Origin: Flabesymbios commensalis
Taxonomy: Eukaryota > Annelida > Polychaeta > Terebellida > Flabelligeridae
DNA length: 64,000 nucleotides
Assembly (NCBI GenBank): GCA_964017125.1
Contig: OZ024902.1
Coordinates: 52,739,201-52,803,200 of the forward strand
Direction: 5' to 3'
The notes under the pieces are model-generated. The model saw nothing but the letters and a program-made list of their open reading frames with translations, did not search any database and was not told where the DNA came from. Of this stretch, positions 12,030 to 24,400 are shown piece after piece. The position numbers and the translations under genes were made by a program. The first letter of the stretch is position 1. Every line of letters begins with the position of its first letter.

Positions 12030-13330
12030 AATAATCACAGCCACTTTAAAAATTATCTAAACCACTACAAAAGTCATCTTGACCACTGAGAAAGTGATAA
12101 CAACCACTTTAAAAGTTGTATCAGTCACTACAAAAGTGATCTTGGCCACTGAAGTGATCACAGTCACTTAGAAAACTATATAAACCACCAAAAAAGTGAT
12201 GTTGGTCACTGACAAAGTTATCACAGCCACTTTAAAAGTTATCTCAGCCACTAAAAAAGTTATTTTTTTGCCACTGAAGGAATGCTCACAGCGATTTTAA
12301 AAGATATCTCAGTCACTACAAAAGTGATCTTGGCAACAAAAGAAGTAATTACAGCAACTTTTAAAAGTTATCTCAGCCACTACAAAAGTGGTCTTGGCCA
12401 TTTAAGAAATGTTCACAGCGACTTTCGAACTTAGCTCAGTCTCTATAAAAGTGGTATTGGCAACTGAAGAAGTGATCACAACCACTTTGTAAGTTATCTC
12501 AGCCACCACAAAAGTGACCTTGGCCCCTGATGAAGTGAACACAGCGACGTCAAAAGTAATCTTGGCCAATACAAAAGTGATCTTGGCCTCTGTAAAAATG
12601 ATCACAGCAACTTTAAACGTTATTTCCACTACAAAAGTTATCTTGGCCACTGACGAAGTGATCAAAGCCACTTTAAAAATTATATAAACAATTACAAATA
12701 TGATCTTGACCACTGAAAAAGTGATTATAACCACTTTAAAAGTTATTTCAGCCACTACAAAAATTATCTTGGCTACTGAAAAAGTAGCAATTTTAAACGT
12801 TATCTTGGCAACTACAGAATATATCTTAGACACTTAAGCAGTGATCAGAGCCACTTGATAAGTTATGTCAGCCACCACAAAAGTGATCATTGCCACTGAA
12901 GAAGTAATCACAGCGACCTTGAAAGTAATTTCAGCCACTACAAAAATGATCTTGGCCACTGAAGAAGTGATCACAGCGACTTTACAAGTTATCTCAGCCA
13001 CCACAAAAGTGATCATGGCTACTGAAGAAGTGATCACAGCAACTTTAAAAATGATCTCAGCCACCACAAAAGTTATCTTGTCTACAGAGAAGGTCATCAT
13101 AGCGAATTTAAAATTTATCTCAGCCATTACAAAAGTGATTTTGACCACTGAAAAAGTGATCACAGCAACTTCAACGTTATTTCCAATACAAACGTGGTCT
13201 TGCTCACTGAAGAAGATCCAAGCCAGTTTGAAAATTATCTAAGCCACTACAGAAGTGATCTTGACTACTAAAGAAATGATCACAGCCACTTTAAAAGTTA
13301 TCTCAGTCTCTACAAAAGTAATAATTTCGC
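12030..13330. repeat. 63-bp minisatellite built of three 21-bp subunits
   Basis: About 20 units follow the pattern AAAGTGATCTTGGCCACTGA, GAAGTGATCACAGCCACTTT, AAAGTTATCTCAGCCACTAC, each a 21-mer with the shared core A(A)AGT(G/T)AT...GCCACT. Because 63 is divisible by three and stops are rare, both strands stay open over 100-140 codons (minus 12402-12833 and 12834-13163, plus 12865-13242); the peptides are 21-residue repeats such as KVAVITSSVAKITFVV. No start context, splice context or signal supports translation. Confidence 0.92.
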
Positions 13331-14910
13331 ATAATGGCGATTTAATCTATAAATATTGTCATTCGGATAAATAAACATAAAATGTTGTGTTGGGCATAGC
13401 GTGATGAGGTGAATAAAAACACAAATAACACTGGAATAGTTTATTTGGACCATACTTTCAATTCAAAATAACTGCCTGGTCAAGCTTACGGAGTACTGTC
13501 CGATGATAACTGCATGACACCAAACATGCTGACTGCCGTCTTCTCCAGTTAATATCACACCACGATCACATCGTCCACTTGGAAAAAAAGGTGGTATATG
13601 CCACTTCGAAAATGGCACATGCCACTCATTTTTTCTCAAGATGACAGTCATGCCATCGTTATATACAATATGACAGTAATTGTATAGTCTACTCCGCTTG
13701 AATATCTTACATTTGTGCTAACCACACACCTTCTCTTATTGTCTAGTGATTATTCACGTTAGATTCAAATTAATATTTTACACCCACATTGCACTTGTCT
13801 GTAATGTTGCCATATGTTGATATAAGTCATATTTTCACTAACGGTCAAAACAGAAAAAACATGATGTTTCGACCCAGAAAACGCGAGATATTCACCGTGG
13901 GTTGATTTAATGTTGGGCCAGCGTCACAGACGATGGTCCAACGCTAAATCAAACCGCTAAATCGCCCCGTGCTTCCTGAAAAACCTCTGTTTTGAGCACG
14001 AATATCCCACACACGCAACAAGCTTATATCTCAACGTTTGTTTGAGAACCATTTCTCTCTCTCTCTCTCTTCATAATAACAACGAGGTAATACTAGAGTT
14101 GTTTTGCATACAATAAGAACGCGACAGAAACAGTTTTGATGTCGTTATGACAAAGAACATAAAGACGTATCTATTCTCACTACAATTGTACACGTGTAGT
14201 ATTATTATACATGACACAGAAACTATTGCGCGCAACTGTAAACCGACGCTACTGCAGTTAGTAATTCTTAGATCATGTACATACTAATAGTGATGATAAT
14301 AATAATAATTACGGGCGTAAGAGAGGGAAAGACACTAAGCGCCACAAGCAGAGATAAAATGGTCACATTTCGGAAGATTGTGAGAAAATGCAGGTGGTTA
14401 TTCTAAATAGATGATAACTTACCAGGTCCGTTTATACATCAGTAATATAGTACAAGTAGCCGACCGTGAGCGGCTGGTAATAAATAGTGAACACCTTTGG
14501 TACACAAGCACATAGTAAGCAGTATACGTAATCTGACATGAATCACAACAAGTGGGAACAACTTCTCAAATCGAATTGTGTAATAATATGAACGTGTACG
14601 TGAGGTCAAAAATGTATGTTCAAGAGTGCAAAGTTCAAGTGTTACCCATGTGATGCAAGGGGAAATTCAATGAATGAAGAAAAACCATCCCCGACATCTC
14701 TCTATTAAATGACACTGCCGGGAAACTGCCAGGAAGCCAGTGTATCGTTAGAGTCCATCTTGGCGAGCTTGCCATTCGGTACCACACCATATGAGGCAGA
14801 TAATGTCTCAGACTACTTATATCACGCAGAACAGTGACACCATTGCTGCTGTGCTATGCACTTTCCGAGCAATCAGTTATTCACCAATCTGTCCAACCCA
14901 ACTGCCTTAC
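13331..14910. other. Stretch with small repeats only
   Basis: Contains a weak hairpin near 13575-13630 (GGTGGTATATGCCACTT with AATGGCACATGCCACT), related to the strong hairpin at 53488; a type-A palindrome core at 13895-13962 (TTAATGTTGGGCCAGCGTC); and a (CT)n run at 14053-14070. It is downstream of the stop codon of the minus-strand gene, so its 3' UTR may lie in the right-hand part. No clear poly(A) signal close to the stop was found; an AATAAA on the minus strand occurs near 13442. Confidence 0.5.
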
Positions 14911-15020
14911 ACCCAGCGAAAACGAGACGTTGACCTAGTCCTGCTGCAATGTTGGGCCAGAGTCACAGACGCTGGACCAACATTACATCAGCACTGGATT
15001 AATATATTGTATTTGCTGCG
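14911..15020. mobile_element. Palindromic MITE, AGCAAACACG family type A
   Basis: CCCAGCGAAAACGAGACG opens the element, with an inner core TGCAATGTTGGGCCAGAGTC facing GACGCTGGACCAACATTAC and a right end TTTGCTGCG. The family consensus is a near-perfect palindrome of about 110 bp starting CCCAGCAAACACG and ending CGTGTTTGCTGGG. Confidence 0.7.
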
Positions 15021-15340
15021 TATGCACTTCAATAAAGGACCACCATATCGGACCTGTACCGAAGTCAAGTAGTTGGGATACCATCACCCGATGGTCGTTC
15101 TTTTCCCCCACAGTTCCTGGATAGCTCGGGGACTCCCAGCCTATCCGTGCATAGCGTGTCCGAACAGGTGTTATCCGTGTACCCCAGTTGAACTGCTGGT
15201 TTAAAACAGGCGTCACATCGCAAATACACAGCAGCTTGTTCTCCTCCCTCCTCCAGTTAATGGCTTAAAAAACCTAGTTGGCTTGTTGTACCAGCTGATG
15301 TGGCCTAGCAGAGACTGGCCAGTGGAATGTTGGCTCGGTA

Positions 15341-15440
15341 TCAGGTCTGCGGGTCTGTCTTCAGTCTGATCTCCTCTTGCGGTGGCTCCTCGTGCATGCT
15401 CTGTCTCTTACGTGCCACAACGTCGTACTTATCATAGCTC
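15341..15440 (-). CDS. Exon 19: cytoplasmic tail and stop codon
   Basis: After a CATTTTCAG acceptor the frame (entered in phase 2) reads RSYDKYDVVARKRQSMHEEP, then PQEEIRLKTDPQT and TGA at 15343-15341. The tail is charged, with two tyrosines close to the membrane in SYDKYDVV and a basic cluster ARKRQ. No ITAM, PDZ ligand or kinase domain is present. It is too short to be enzymatic and could only act through adaptor binding or phosphorylation. Confidence 0.88.
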
Positions 15441-18400
15441 CTGAAAATGCAGGGACCGCAGATCAGAACAATGTGACCAGGTGACTCTGAACCAGAATTT
15501 AAAAATAGAATGACAATAAGTCAACGTAGAGCAACGGTATTATATTAACATTTACTAAATGTCAAGAGTACGTAATGTTTGAAGCCTAATAAGAGTGAGC
15601 AAAACCAGCGTGCTTATTTCCTAACACAGGGTTCTTATGCCCGAATGTATTGGATTATATACAATAATAATTGTTGCTGTTATATTTGACGAATAATGAG
15701 CAAATTAGCCAATCAATTAGTACACTTTGAGGAAAACACACTCACCGTCTACGCCAGATGAATATGGCGGCCGCTGCAATGATTGCTGCTACCAGCACAA
15801 TGCCCACAGTGACTGTCACTAGAACAGTCACCTGCTCTGATGTCATCCCAGCATCTGATAGGTAAAACAAACAGCGGCACCAATCAGTATTATTGCTACG
15901 CAATGGTAAAGTAGTCAGTAAAATTAAACTAATGTACAAACAAGATATAGATATCAGTATAATCAAGGTAAACAAAATTATTAGAATTAGGGTTGGGAAT
16001 AGGCACATGGCAGCACACCATAAATAGCATATAGGTGACAAAATTATGTGTTGTTATCATTATGGCAACCCTCACCACTCATTTCAAACAATAATATAGC
16101 GAATATGAAAAAAGCCACATGAGCATTTAATTGGATAATACTATGTTGTGATCAATATAATAAATTTAATTTGATAGGTGGACTAGGAACTGTAAATAAT
16201 ATACCCATTTCTTCATAGTCAACTGGAATTATTGGTGGTTCTGTCCCATTCATATCTGTGCAAAAAGAGTAATATCTACATTCATGAAATCAATCACATT
16301 TTAAAGATCAATTTAGGTTGTCGCATTAAAAACAGAACCATGTTATTTTTCAAAATCATTGTTTGCAGGACGTAATCATGTATATAAAGTAGAACTTGGC
16401 TGTCAGAATCATATACTGGTATAAACGTTATACTTGTAATAATGGAGCTACTTGAGAGTTAAGCTATTTTAATGGTAAGATCTAGAAAATAAGAATCTGT
16501 GTTAATTAGTCTACATGAAATATCATAGTAAGAACCTTTTCATGATTGAACTAGCATGAAACTGTCGTCCTGACAGACTCAGGCTGAGAAACATTAATGT
16601 ATGTGTCATTTATTAAGCAAAGTTCTGTGGATATTATATATCACATGAGCTACTAAAGCTACGGTCACAGAGGCTGCTACGACTAGTAGATTCCTTTGAA
16701 TCTTCATTCCCTAATTTTCTCAATAAATTTGCAAGAATGTTTGCAGAACATTCTCACGAAATTGTTAAAGTAACCGTTTAATTTATAGTCCACGTGTTAT
16801 GAATACCTTATATTTATTACTGTAAATCGGGTTGAAAATCGTTTGCACGGCGTTCATACGGTCAAAAAAACCGATACATAAAGAATACCATTATTTTCGC
16901 GGTGTGCTGATTACGGTGAAGACTAAACGGAAACTATTGGCAAATATTGAGATTAATTATTCTGACAGATTGTCCCTTACTGTGCGGGGATGGACTTTAG
17001 TCGTCAGAATCTGACGTCTACAGACGTCAGATTCTGACGACTAAAGTCGATCCCCGCACTGTAAGAGAAAAACTATTTCTAATGGACGTAGACCCATAAC
17101 ACGGGTATTCAAAGGAATCGGACCTCACTGAGACCTCACTAAGACAGTTATGATGATTTCAAATTGAAAAAACCCATTTGGTTGCGGTGTTTTTTTGCAA
17201 ATTAATTCGGCGCTGGGCTTTACCCCCCTGACAATCAGGTTTGTTCTCTCATTTCACCTTGGGGTGGGAAATGCGGCAGGAACTTGTACCTCAGTGTGCT
17301 TAAAAATGACTCGATGATATCACATACCCGAGTATAATATCAAATGAAACCTCAGAACGTCATGATTGTGATGGATTAGAACATTTGTAGTCAAAATGTC
17401 CCACAAGGTAATACATTTCGAGGAGGGAATATCAAGTTTCAAATCTTAAAAGCCGTGTGAAGTGATTTCACTTGAGCAATATTATCCAAGTATATGAACT
17501 GTCTTCTGATTTAGCAGATTATTTTAGCCCACTAATTATCAATTATTTGCAAAAATAAAAACCGAAAATGTGCCAATTTTCAGGGCTAGGCCGATCTCAT
17601 AACTTACGAAATAGGTACACAAAATCCGCTCAATACGTCGGGTAGATGTGTCATGTTTCTTGTATCTACACATGAGCTAAATTAGATTTCCAAACATTGC
17701 AATATATCCGCATCGAACAAGGGGTGAGTCAATGCCAGACGCTGGCCAGGAGCGGTCGCAGTGATGGTGACAAACTCTAGTGCTGCACCTACATTGAGGC
17801 AGTGTTGGACCGGCGTTCCGTGAAGACTTTGATCAGTTTTATAAAATCATACAGTACAAAATCAGCTACATGTACATGTAGTATAACCAGCCAGGCATGA
17901 CTACATCTTAGGACGTCACGAAGTAGCTCCGCCCCCTACCTTAGCGTTTGGAAAAACAAGATGTATAAAAATGAGAGCTGAGCACTCTTAGTCTTTAAAA
18001 AGTCATCTAACATTGTGTGCAAGATGACTTAGTGCAGAGTAGGTCAATGACTACATGGGACCTTTAAATAAGTTGATCTACAGCTACTTACAGCATTCTA
18101 TGGCATAAACTGCCCCTCTGCCCAGAGTGGTCTGGTCGTCTGGACACGGCAGACAGCTACGTCGTCCTGGTCGTGGTTGATACTGACCTACTTCACATAG
18201 GGAACAATACGAAGTGCCTTCTCCCTGGAAGGATCCAGGGCTACAGAAAACTGAAAATCGATCAAATCCTATTAAAACATACACAATGATTAGTCAATGG
18301 TCTATGCTTTTTTCAAAAGTGATACTTTAAAAAAAATATATACTCATACTTATTATTTATTATGAGTTGTTTCATAAAATCTAAATTGGCTATTCTAGCT

Positions 18401-21400
18401 ATTTTCCTTACAAAAACTTTTATAATCGATTTATAAGCTGTCTATAATAGTTTACCGATATGAGACAAGCAAAAACATAAAAAAAACTCATTTTTACTAA
18501 ATGTTTTACAAGATGTGTGTATCAACCTGTAGCATTCCGCCCCCACTAAGATCCTAAATAAATCATAGGTTTATTATTTTTATTATTATAATTATGTGGT
18601 ACATACCACAGAATGGTCCGTCTGGAGACTCTGTCATACCAGGTGGGCAGACCATGCTGTTAACGGTACCAGTGCTGTTAATATCCAGATGGATCTTTTG
18701 GCCATACAGTTTCAAGTAGAGATCACCATTCTCGGCTTTGTGTTGAAGTTTACGACCCAGGGCTTCCAGTTCAGCTGGGATTTCAGGCTTACTAGGAGTG
18801 TCAATCGAATTTCGCGAGACTACAACACAGAATAGAAAACAAATTATGGATATCACCATAATGTTATATTACCATTAAGCCTATACTGTTTGGGTCTCGT
18901 TTGTTGTTTCTGTCGTTGCTATTGTAGGCTCTAGTTATAATTAATAAGCAAAACTGATTTTATTTAGTTTCATATTTCATTGGAGCAAGGAGGTTCTTGA
19001 GTCAAATAGAACTATTAAAATCGATTTAATAAACAGCTTACCCTTGTATGGAAGCTCATGACGACTCGAGAAACTAGCGATAGGTAAGACAATCGATTGT
19101 CTTGAGGAAACTCGACAACTCCACAGATTTGAACCAAAGTTGATTTTAACATTTAAATGTACAATTACCCCATCCCTCACTGAGCCAGGCGATGCCACCA
19201 TGCATGCACGTATCACATCGTGAAACGGGAGTCATCTGTCTGATCAGTGTGAGTGAGCTCCACCTAGGAATAGGCCTACCTTTTTTGCTGGCTTCCAATG
19301 CATTCTGCTTCAGCTGGTGTCTGTCCACTTCTCGGGGCTTTCTGATCAGTGCTATGCTCAGTTCCAGTTCCGGTTTATCGTCTGCATCTCTGCGCCGGCG
19401 CTTGTTGCAGCCAATCACCTGTGGTTCTGTCAAACTACACGTTTCATCCTGTAGACACATATAACGCAATGTTTAGCCCTTGTCCTGTTGAATTGTCGCC
19501 TTCTATTTTTCATTCATTCGAAGCTGGAATTGCTGACGACATTTCCAGCTTCAAATGACGAAAAATATAACACCATATGAAAGATAGACATATCCCTAGT
19601 TTCGTTATTTGATTAACTGAATATCTATCACAAAATGGTAGATCAATTTAATTGGCATTTTATTTGGTTTGCAACTAGCTTCAACCCATGTATGTACGAC
19701 TGGTTAATATGCTCAAGTTGAATACAAATTTCCCGATGTTACAACATACCCAAGTATAATAACATAATATGAAACTAAATCTTAGAGCGCCTTTATTGTG
19801 CTTGGTAAATGTGATGCAAATTGATCAAATGCGTTGCATTCACAATAGGCCGTGGTTGCGGTACATATAAAACGCAAAGGTGATTCAATTATTAATCCTA
19901 TTAATGAGTCCATCTATATACGGAAACCGTCCCCTCGTAATTAAAGGAGGATAATTGTCATTTTACAAGGAAAATATACCACCTTATTAATTATTATAAA
20001 GAGATGAAAAAACAGTTTAACCGTTAAAGTTCTAATCACATCTAGAACCGTTTTCAGGCTGTTTATGTGTCCTTCAAATATTGCTGATTGATGTCACATT
20101 TTATCTTTAACAGGTTTAAAAGGTGGTACATAATGTACTAATAAATAATGAAAACCCGAATATATGCGACATCGGCGGTTAAAGGGTTAATATGTCAGAG
20201 GGGCATTCAGTGTAGAGTAGCCTACATGTACCTTTATGCATTGCAGGTCTTTAGTCAGCAGGATGGCTTCTGACTTAATCTGACTTGAGATGGTATGACG
20301 ATCGCTGTCTGACCCACACTCCAATCTGAGGCGGGAGTTGAACTCATATTGTGTCGCTTCAGGAGCGTCCACCTCTACAATAACATGGATGATTCCGAAT
20401 TATCAGCAGCATGTTAGAAACTTTGAGATTAAACTTCCTTTCATAAATAATACACATGCATATTGGATAATAATGAGCAAATAACATATCCCCGTGGAAT
20501 ACCAATGGAAAAGCCATATCTGAACCGTGAGATCGAGTTCCGCCGAGGGAACACGATCTAATTAACCCCTAGTAACGTCCCCCCCCCCCCACCTGCAATA
20601 TATTTTAATTGAGCTTGTCTAGCTTAGTGACCATTTGTAAATCCACACAGCTGATTTGAAACATTTTATCAGTTATTTATCGTGTGAGGGCATTTTTAAA
20701 TCACTTCCCAAAATGTATTTCGGCCATTTTACCCATTTTGGAGGATCTTGCGATTCAGATGCATTCTGCGGTCTAACTCGAAGCATACCGGAGGGAGAGA
20801 TCCTTCTAACTATGCTAAGAGAAATGTAACTCTTTGATTTCAGTTTTTACGATTTTTCATCCAATTCATGCTCGAATTGCTGATGTATCTCCTGCTCGGC
20901 CCAAGTGTAGCTATCTACACCCATCCAACGAAAAGACGATGTTTCACGTCACCTGGTGGTAAATTGTCAACCAGCACCTGTCATTCAGTGTTACTATATT
21001 TTAGTGATATAAATAAGCTTTAATGTTAGACCAACGTCTGCGACGCTGGTCAAACATTAAACCAACATTTGGTGAGTGTACTTTGTTTGCTGGAAAAGCC
21101 TTCTCTGGCAACACATGCGTGGGGGTCAGCTGTTTCGCGCTCCCTGCAGTAACACACCAGTTTGCTTTCAAACCCAACGCCCAGCTAACAGCATTGGTGG
21201 AATTATTTACTTATAGATGTAGTATATGGAGTTAACATGATTTGGGAACTTGCTCTTAAACTTGCGTTGGGTATGAAACGCATATATAGTATTATGATCT
21301 TGTCTATTGGATGGCTTGATGACTGTGGGTGCTGTTGGGTACCCACGGACACTATTGCATTATTGGGAACCCATGTCCCACGCATTTTAACAGTTGACTA

Positions 21401-24400
21401 TACCTTTAAGATGGCTATCACGTACCTGTGCAGGCTGGCAGTACACATCGTGGGTTGTCAGGGGACTCGTGGGGCCACAGGTAGCTGGTGTTACGTCCGC
21501 AGGTGTAGCTGGAGAACACGGGTCCACTGAATCCAAACCCCTCGGGACAGGAGGCCCAGCACACCACGGCGTCCTCCTCCTCTCTACTCTCACATCTCAG
21601 CTTACCGCGATATGGACGCCTCAACCGCTTGCACTCTGCAATCACCAACAAATAGTATAAGACGAGCAGTTAACCACACTGACCTGCTCACATTTAAACC
21701 TTTGCATGCTATGCACGACTATAATCATGATAATCGCGTTCAACCATTTTTTCTTACCTTTTAAAACACACCACTTCTTTGTCCGACCACTACATTCTAA
21801 GCCGGGAATTGAGAGTTATTGTTGACCTAGTACAGACCAATTATCATGGTAGGCCTAGGGTGCTATGGATGTTTTTTAAGTCAGTTAAAACCCTCGGAGC
21901 TCTACATTCTTAGCTGTGGAAAAGGCCGGGGCCGAAGGCCGAGGCCTTTTCCACAGCTAGGGATTTAGAGCTCCTCGGGCTTTTTCCTATACCAAATGCA
22001 TTTTTTACTGTGAAATGTGTCTGATAACAATCACATTTGAAAATACTTGGTGCCCAATATGCATAAAAAGAATTACTTAGTCACTTGAAGCAGCGAATCG
22101 CGCCAGCGAGACGCAACTTCGCGGGGGTGAAAATTTCAGCTGAAAAAAACGTTTGAACGGCTAAGCTTAGCGAGATGTGCTAATAGTTTTAATTTCCCAC
22201 TCATTTGATACTGACATTTTCCCTTAAGCTGCAGTCACACTGGGACGCGGATTGACACGCTGCCCGCGGTTTGAGCAAAATAGCCGAAATCGGCAATCCG
22301 CATCAGACCGTCTCCAACCGCGTGTTTTAATCGGCGCGGTGTGCCTACACATCCAGACGGACAAAAAATGGCGTACGCATACCGTATAAATCGTCTGTGA
22401 GCGTCTGAATGGTGTATGAGCGTGGATAAGTGCACATGCACCGTAGGTGGCGTACGCATACCGCACACGGTGTGCGTACGCCACCTACGGTACGTGTACA
22501 CTGATGCACGCTTCCTACGGTGTCTCTACACTTACGGACGCTCACTCACGGGAACCGACGAATGGAGACGGTCTGACGCGATCGCGACACTTGGAGACGG
22601 ATTGTGCACGCTCACCGCACGTCCAGACGGAATGCCTACACGACGCGACGGTCTGCCTACACATAGAGACGGTGTGTGTACACAAAAGTGCGACAGCCCG
22701 CGCACGTCCACGTGTGAATACGTCATTTTACAAGCCGCGCGCACATGACTTTTCCCATTGGGTTTGTACATGCTGGTCCGTGTGCTTGTCCGCATGTTTC
22801 ACACTGGCTTGTCCAATATTCTAGTTTAATTTGAATTTATCTATATTAGGCCTATATATATTTATTTATTTTATTCCTTCTTTATTTCTCGTTGTGTAAC
22901 AAATGTAGAGCTACATTGTAGAATATCTTTTTCTTGTATAAAATATATCCTCAATTTATATTTATTGTAATGCATGTTATAATATTTGATATAAAAATTG
23001 AAATGTATCTTTATAGCAAAATATATTTTCAAATTATATCTCATTCCAGATGTCCAGGATACCTGGATACCCACAAAAACGATGATAGCTATGTGGGGCC
23101 TTCAGATGTTAATTTTAGTCGCCTAAACCAATTTCCAGTCCACTAAATTATTTTGATCTTTGTGGCTTATGCGCCTTAGAATCAATGAAGATAAAGCAAT
23201 ATAAATGCCTTTAATAATAAGTGATAACGGTAATATAGATCAACACGATTATTGCCTATTAAAAAAATTGAACATAGTATATATTTAAAAAATGGTATTT
23301 TTTAGGATAAGCCTGTGTGCTTCTCAATCCCGGAATCTCGGGAAATATCACTCTCGACGCGAGATCATACGAGTCAAGGCCTGGTGAGATGAGAGGAGTT
23401 TGAACATGCCTGTCAATCAGCCCTGTCGGTTAACTATCAATAATGACAGTGATCCGTGTCAGCATATACAAATATTTATGCAACAGCTTTAAATCTATTA
23501 CGCTAATATAATTTATAAATCATTTAACAAAGTAACATGTTTATTCAAATCCTGTGATAAAGTATTATAACACGAAATAATAATCTTTTTAAATCGGGCA
23601 ATAAAACAGCACAACACGAGAACGATGTACCCTAACATTTTTCGATTTAAATCGGGCAATAAAACGTTACAAAACGAGCACGATGGCTTTGCTATTTTTT
23701 ATATCGTGCAATAAATCACTACAACACTACTATTATGTTTTTCCAAATCGTGTAATAAAACGTCATATCACTGATTATATATTATTCATATGATAACTAC
23801 CAAGCCCGTAGGCTTGAAATGGTGCGACACACTCAACTAGCCACTGTTACTGTTAGTGACGTCGCCAAGCATTGCGTAACCGGCCGCCAATGATCCATGG
23901 AGATCCGAGTTCATTTTAGATTTATGTTTATTTAAAGTAATCAGGGAATTACAAACACGGATGTAAATATAATTTTTTTAGCTTAAATGAGAGACAAAAA
24001 TAGCTTAAACAGCGTAAATAAAAGGGCTCTAGCCTCTAATTATCTTGCGACCATGTAGATTTAAAAAGTGTACTGCACGTCAGGAAACATGATATGCTCC
24101 ACAGTATTCTCGAGAACATAATTAAAGCAACAATCAGGCTAAAATCATCAAAAATCAGTATTTTTATTTCGGCTTCTTAATATGACCATTATAATGTAAA
24201 CATGTCCATTGACTAGAGCTGCGCATTATATAGAAAAAGCGGGATAAAAAGACAAAATTCCCGTATTTCTCATGTCCGAAATAAGAAATCGGGAATTTCG
24301 TCTTTATATCTGCTTCTTTGCGGCTTTTTCTTTTCACGCTTTGCCTTTTCTTTTCCAAACCTTCGGCAAATAAAAAATCGGGAATTTAACTTTATATAAC

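Noticed and set aside
12402-13242. Open frames of 109-143 codons on both strands
   Set aside because: Products of the 63-bp minisatellite whose unit is a multiple of three; mirrored frames on both strands and no gene context.
22235-22824. Overlapping 66-125 codon frames at the left end of the 3.2-kb transposon
   Set aside because: Frames occur on both strands in a motif-repeat field with Arg/His/Thr-rich, low-complexity products; no transposase motif.
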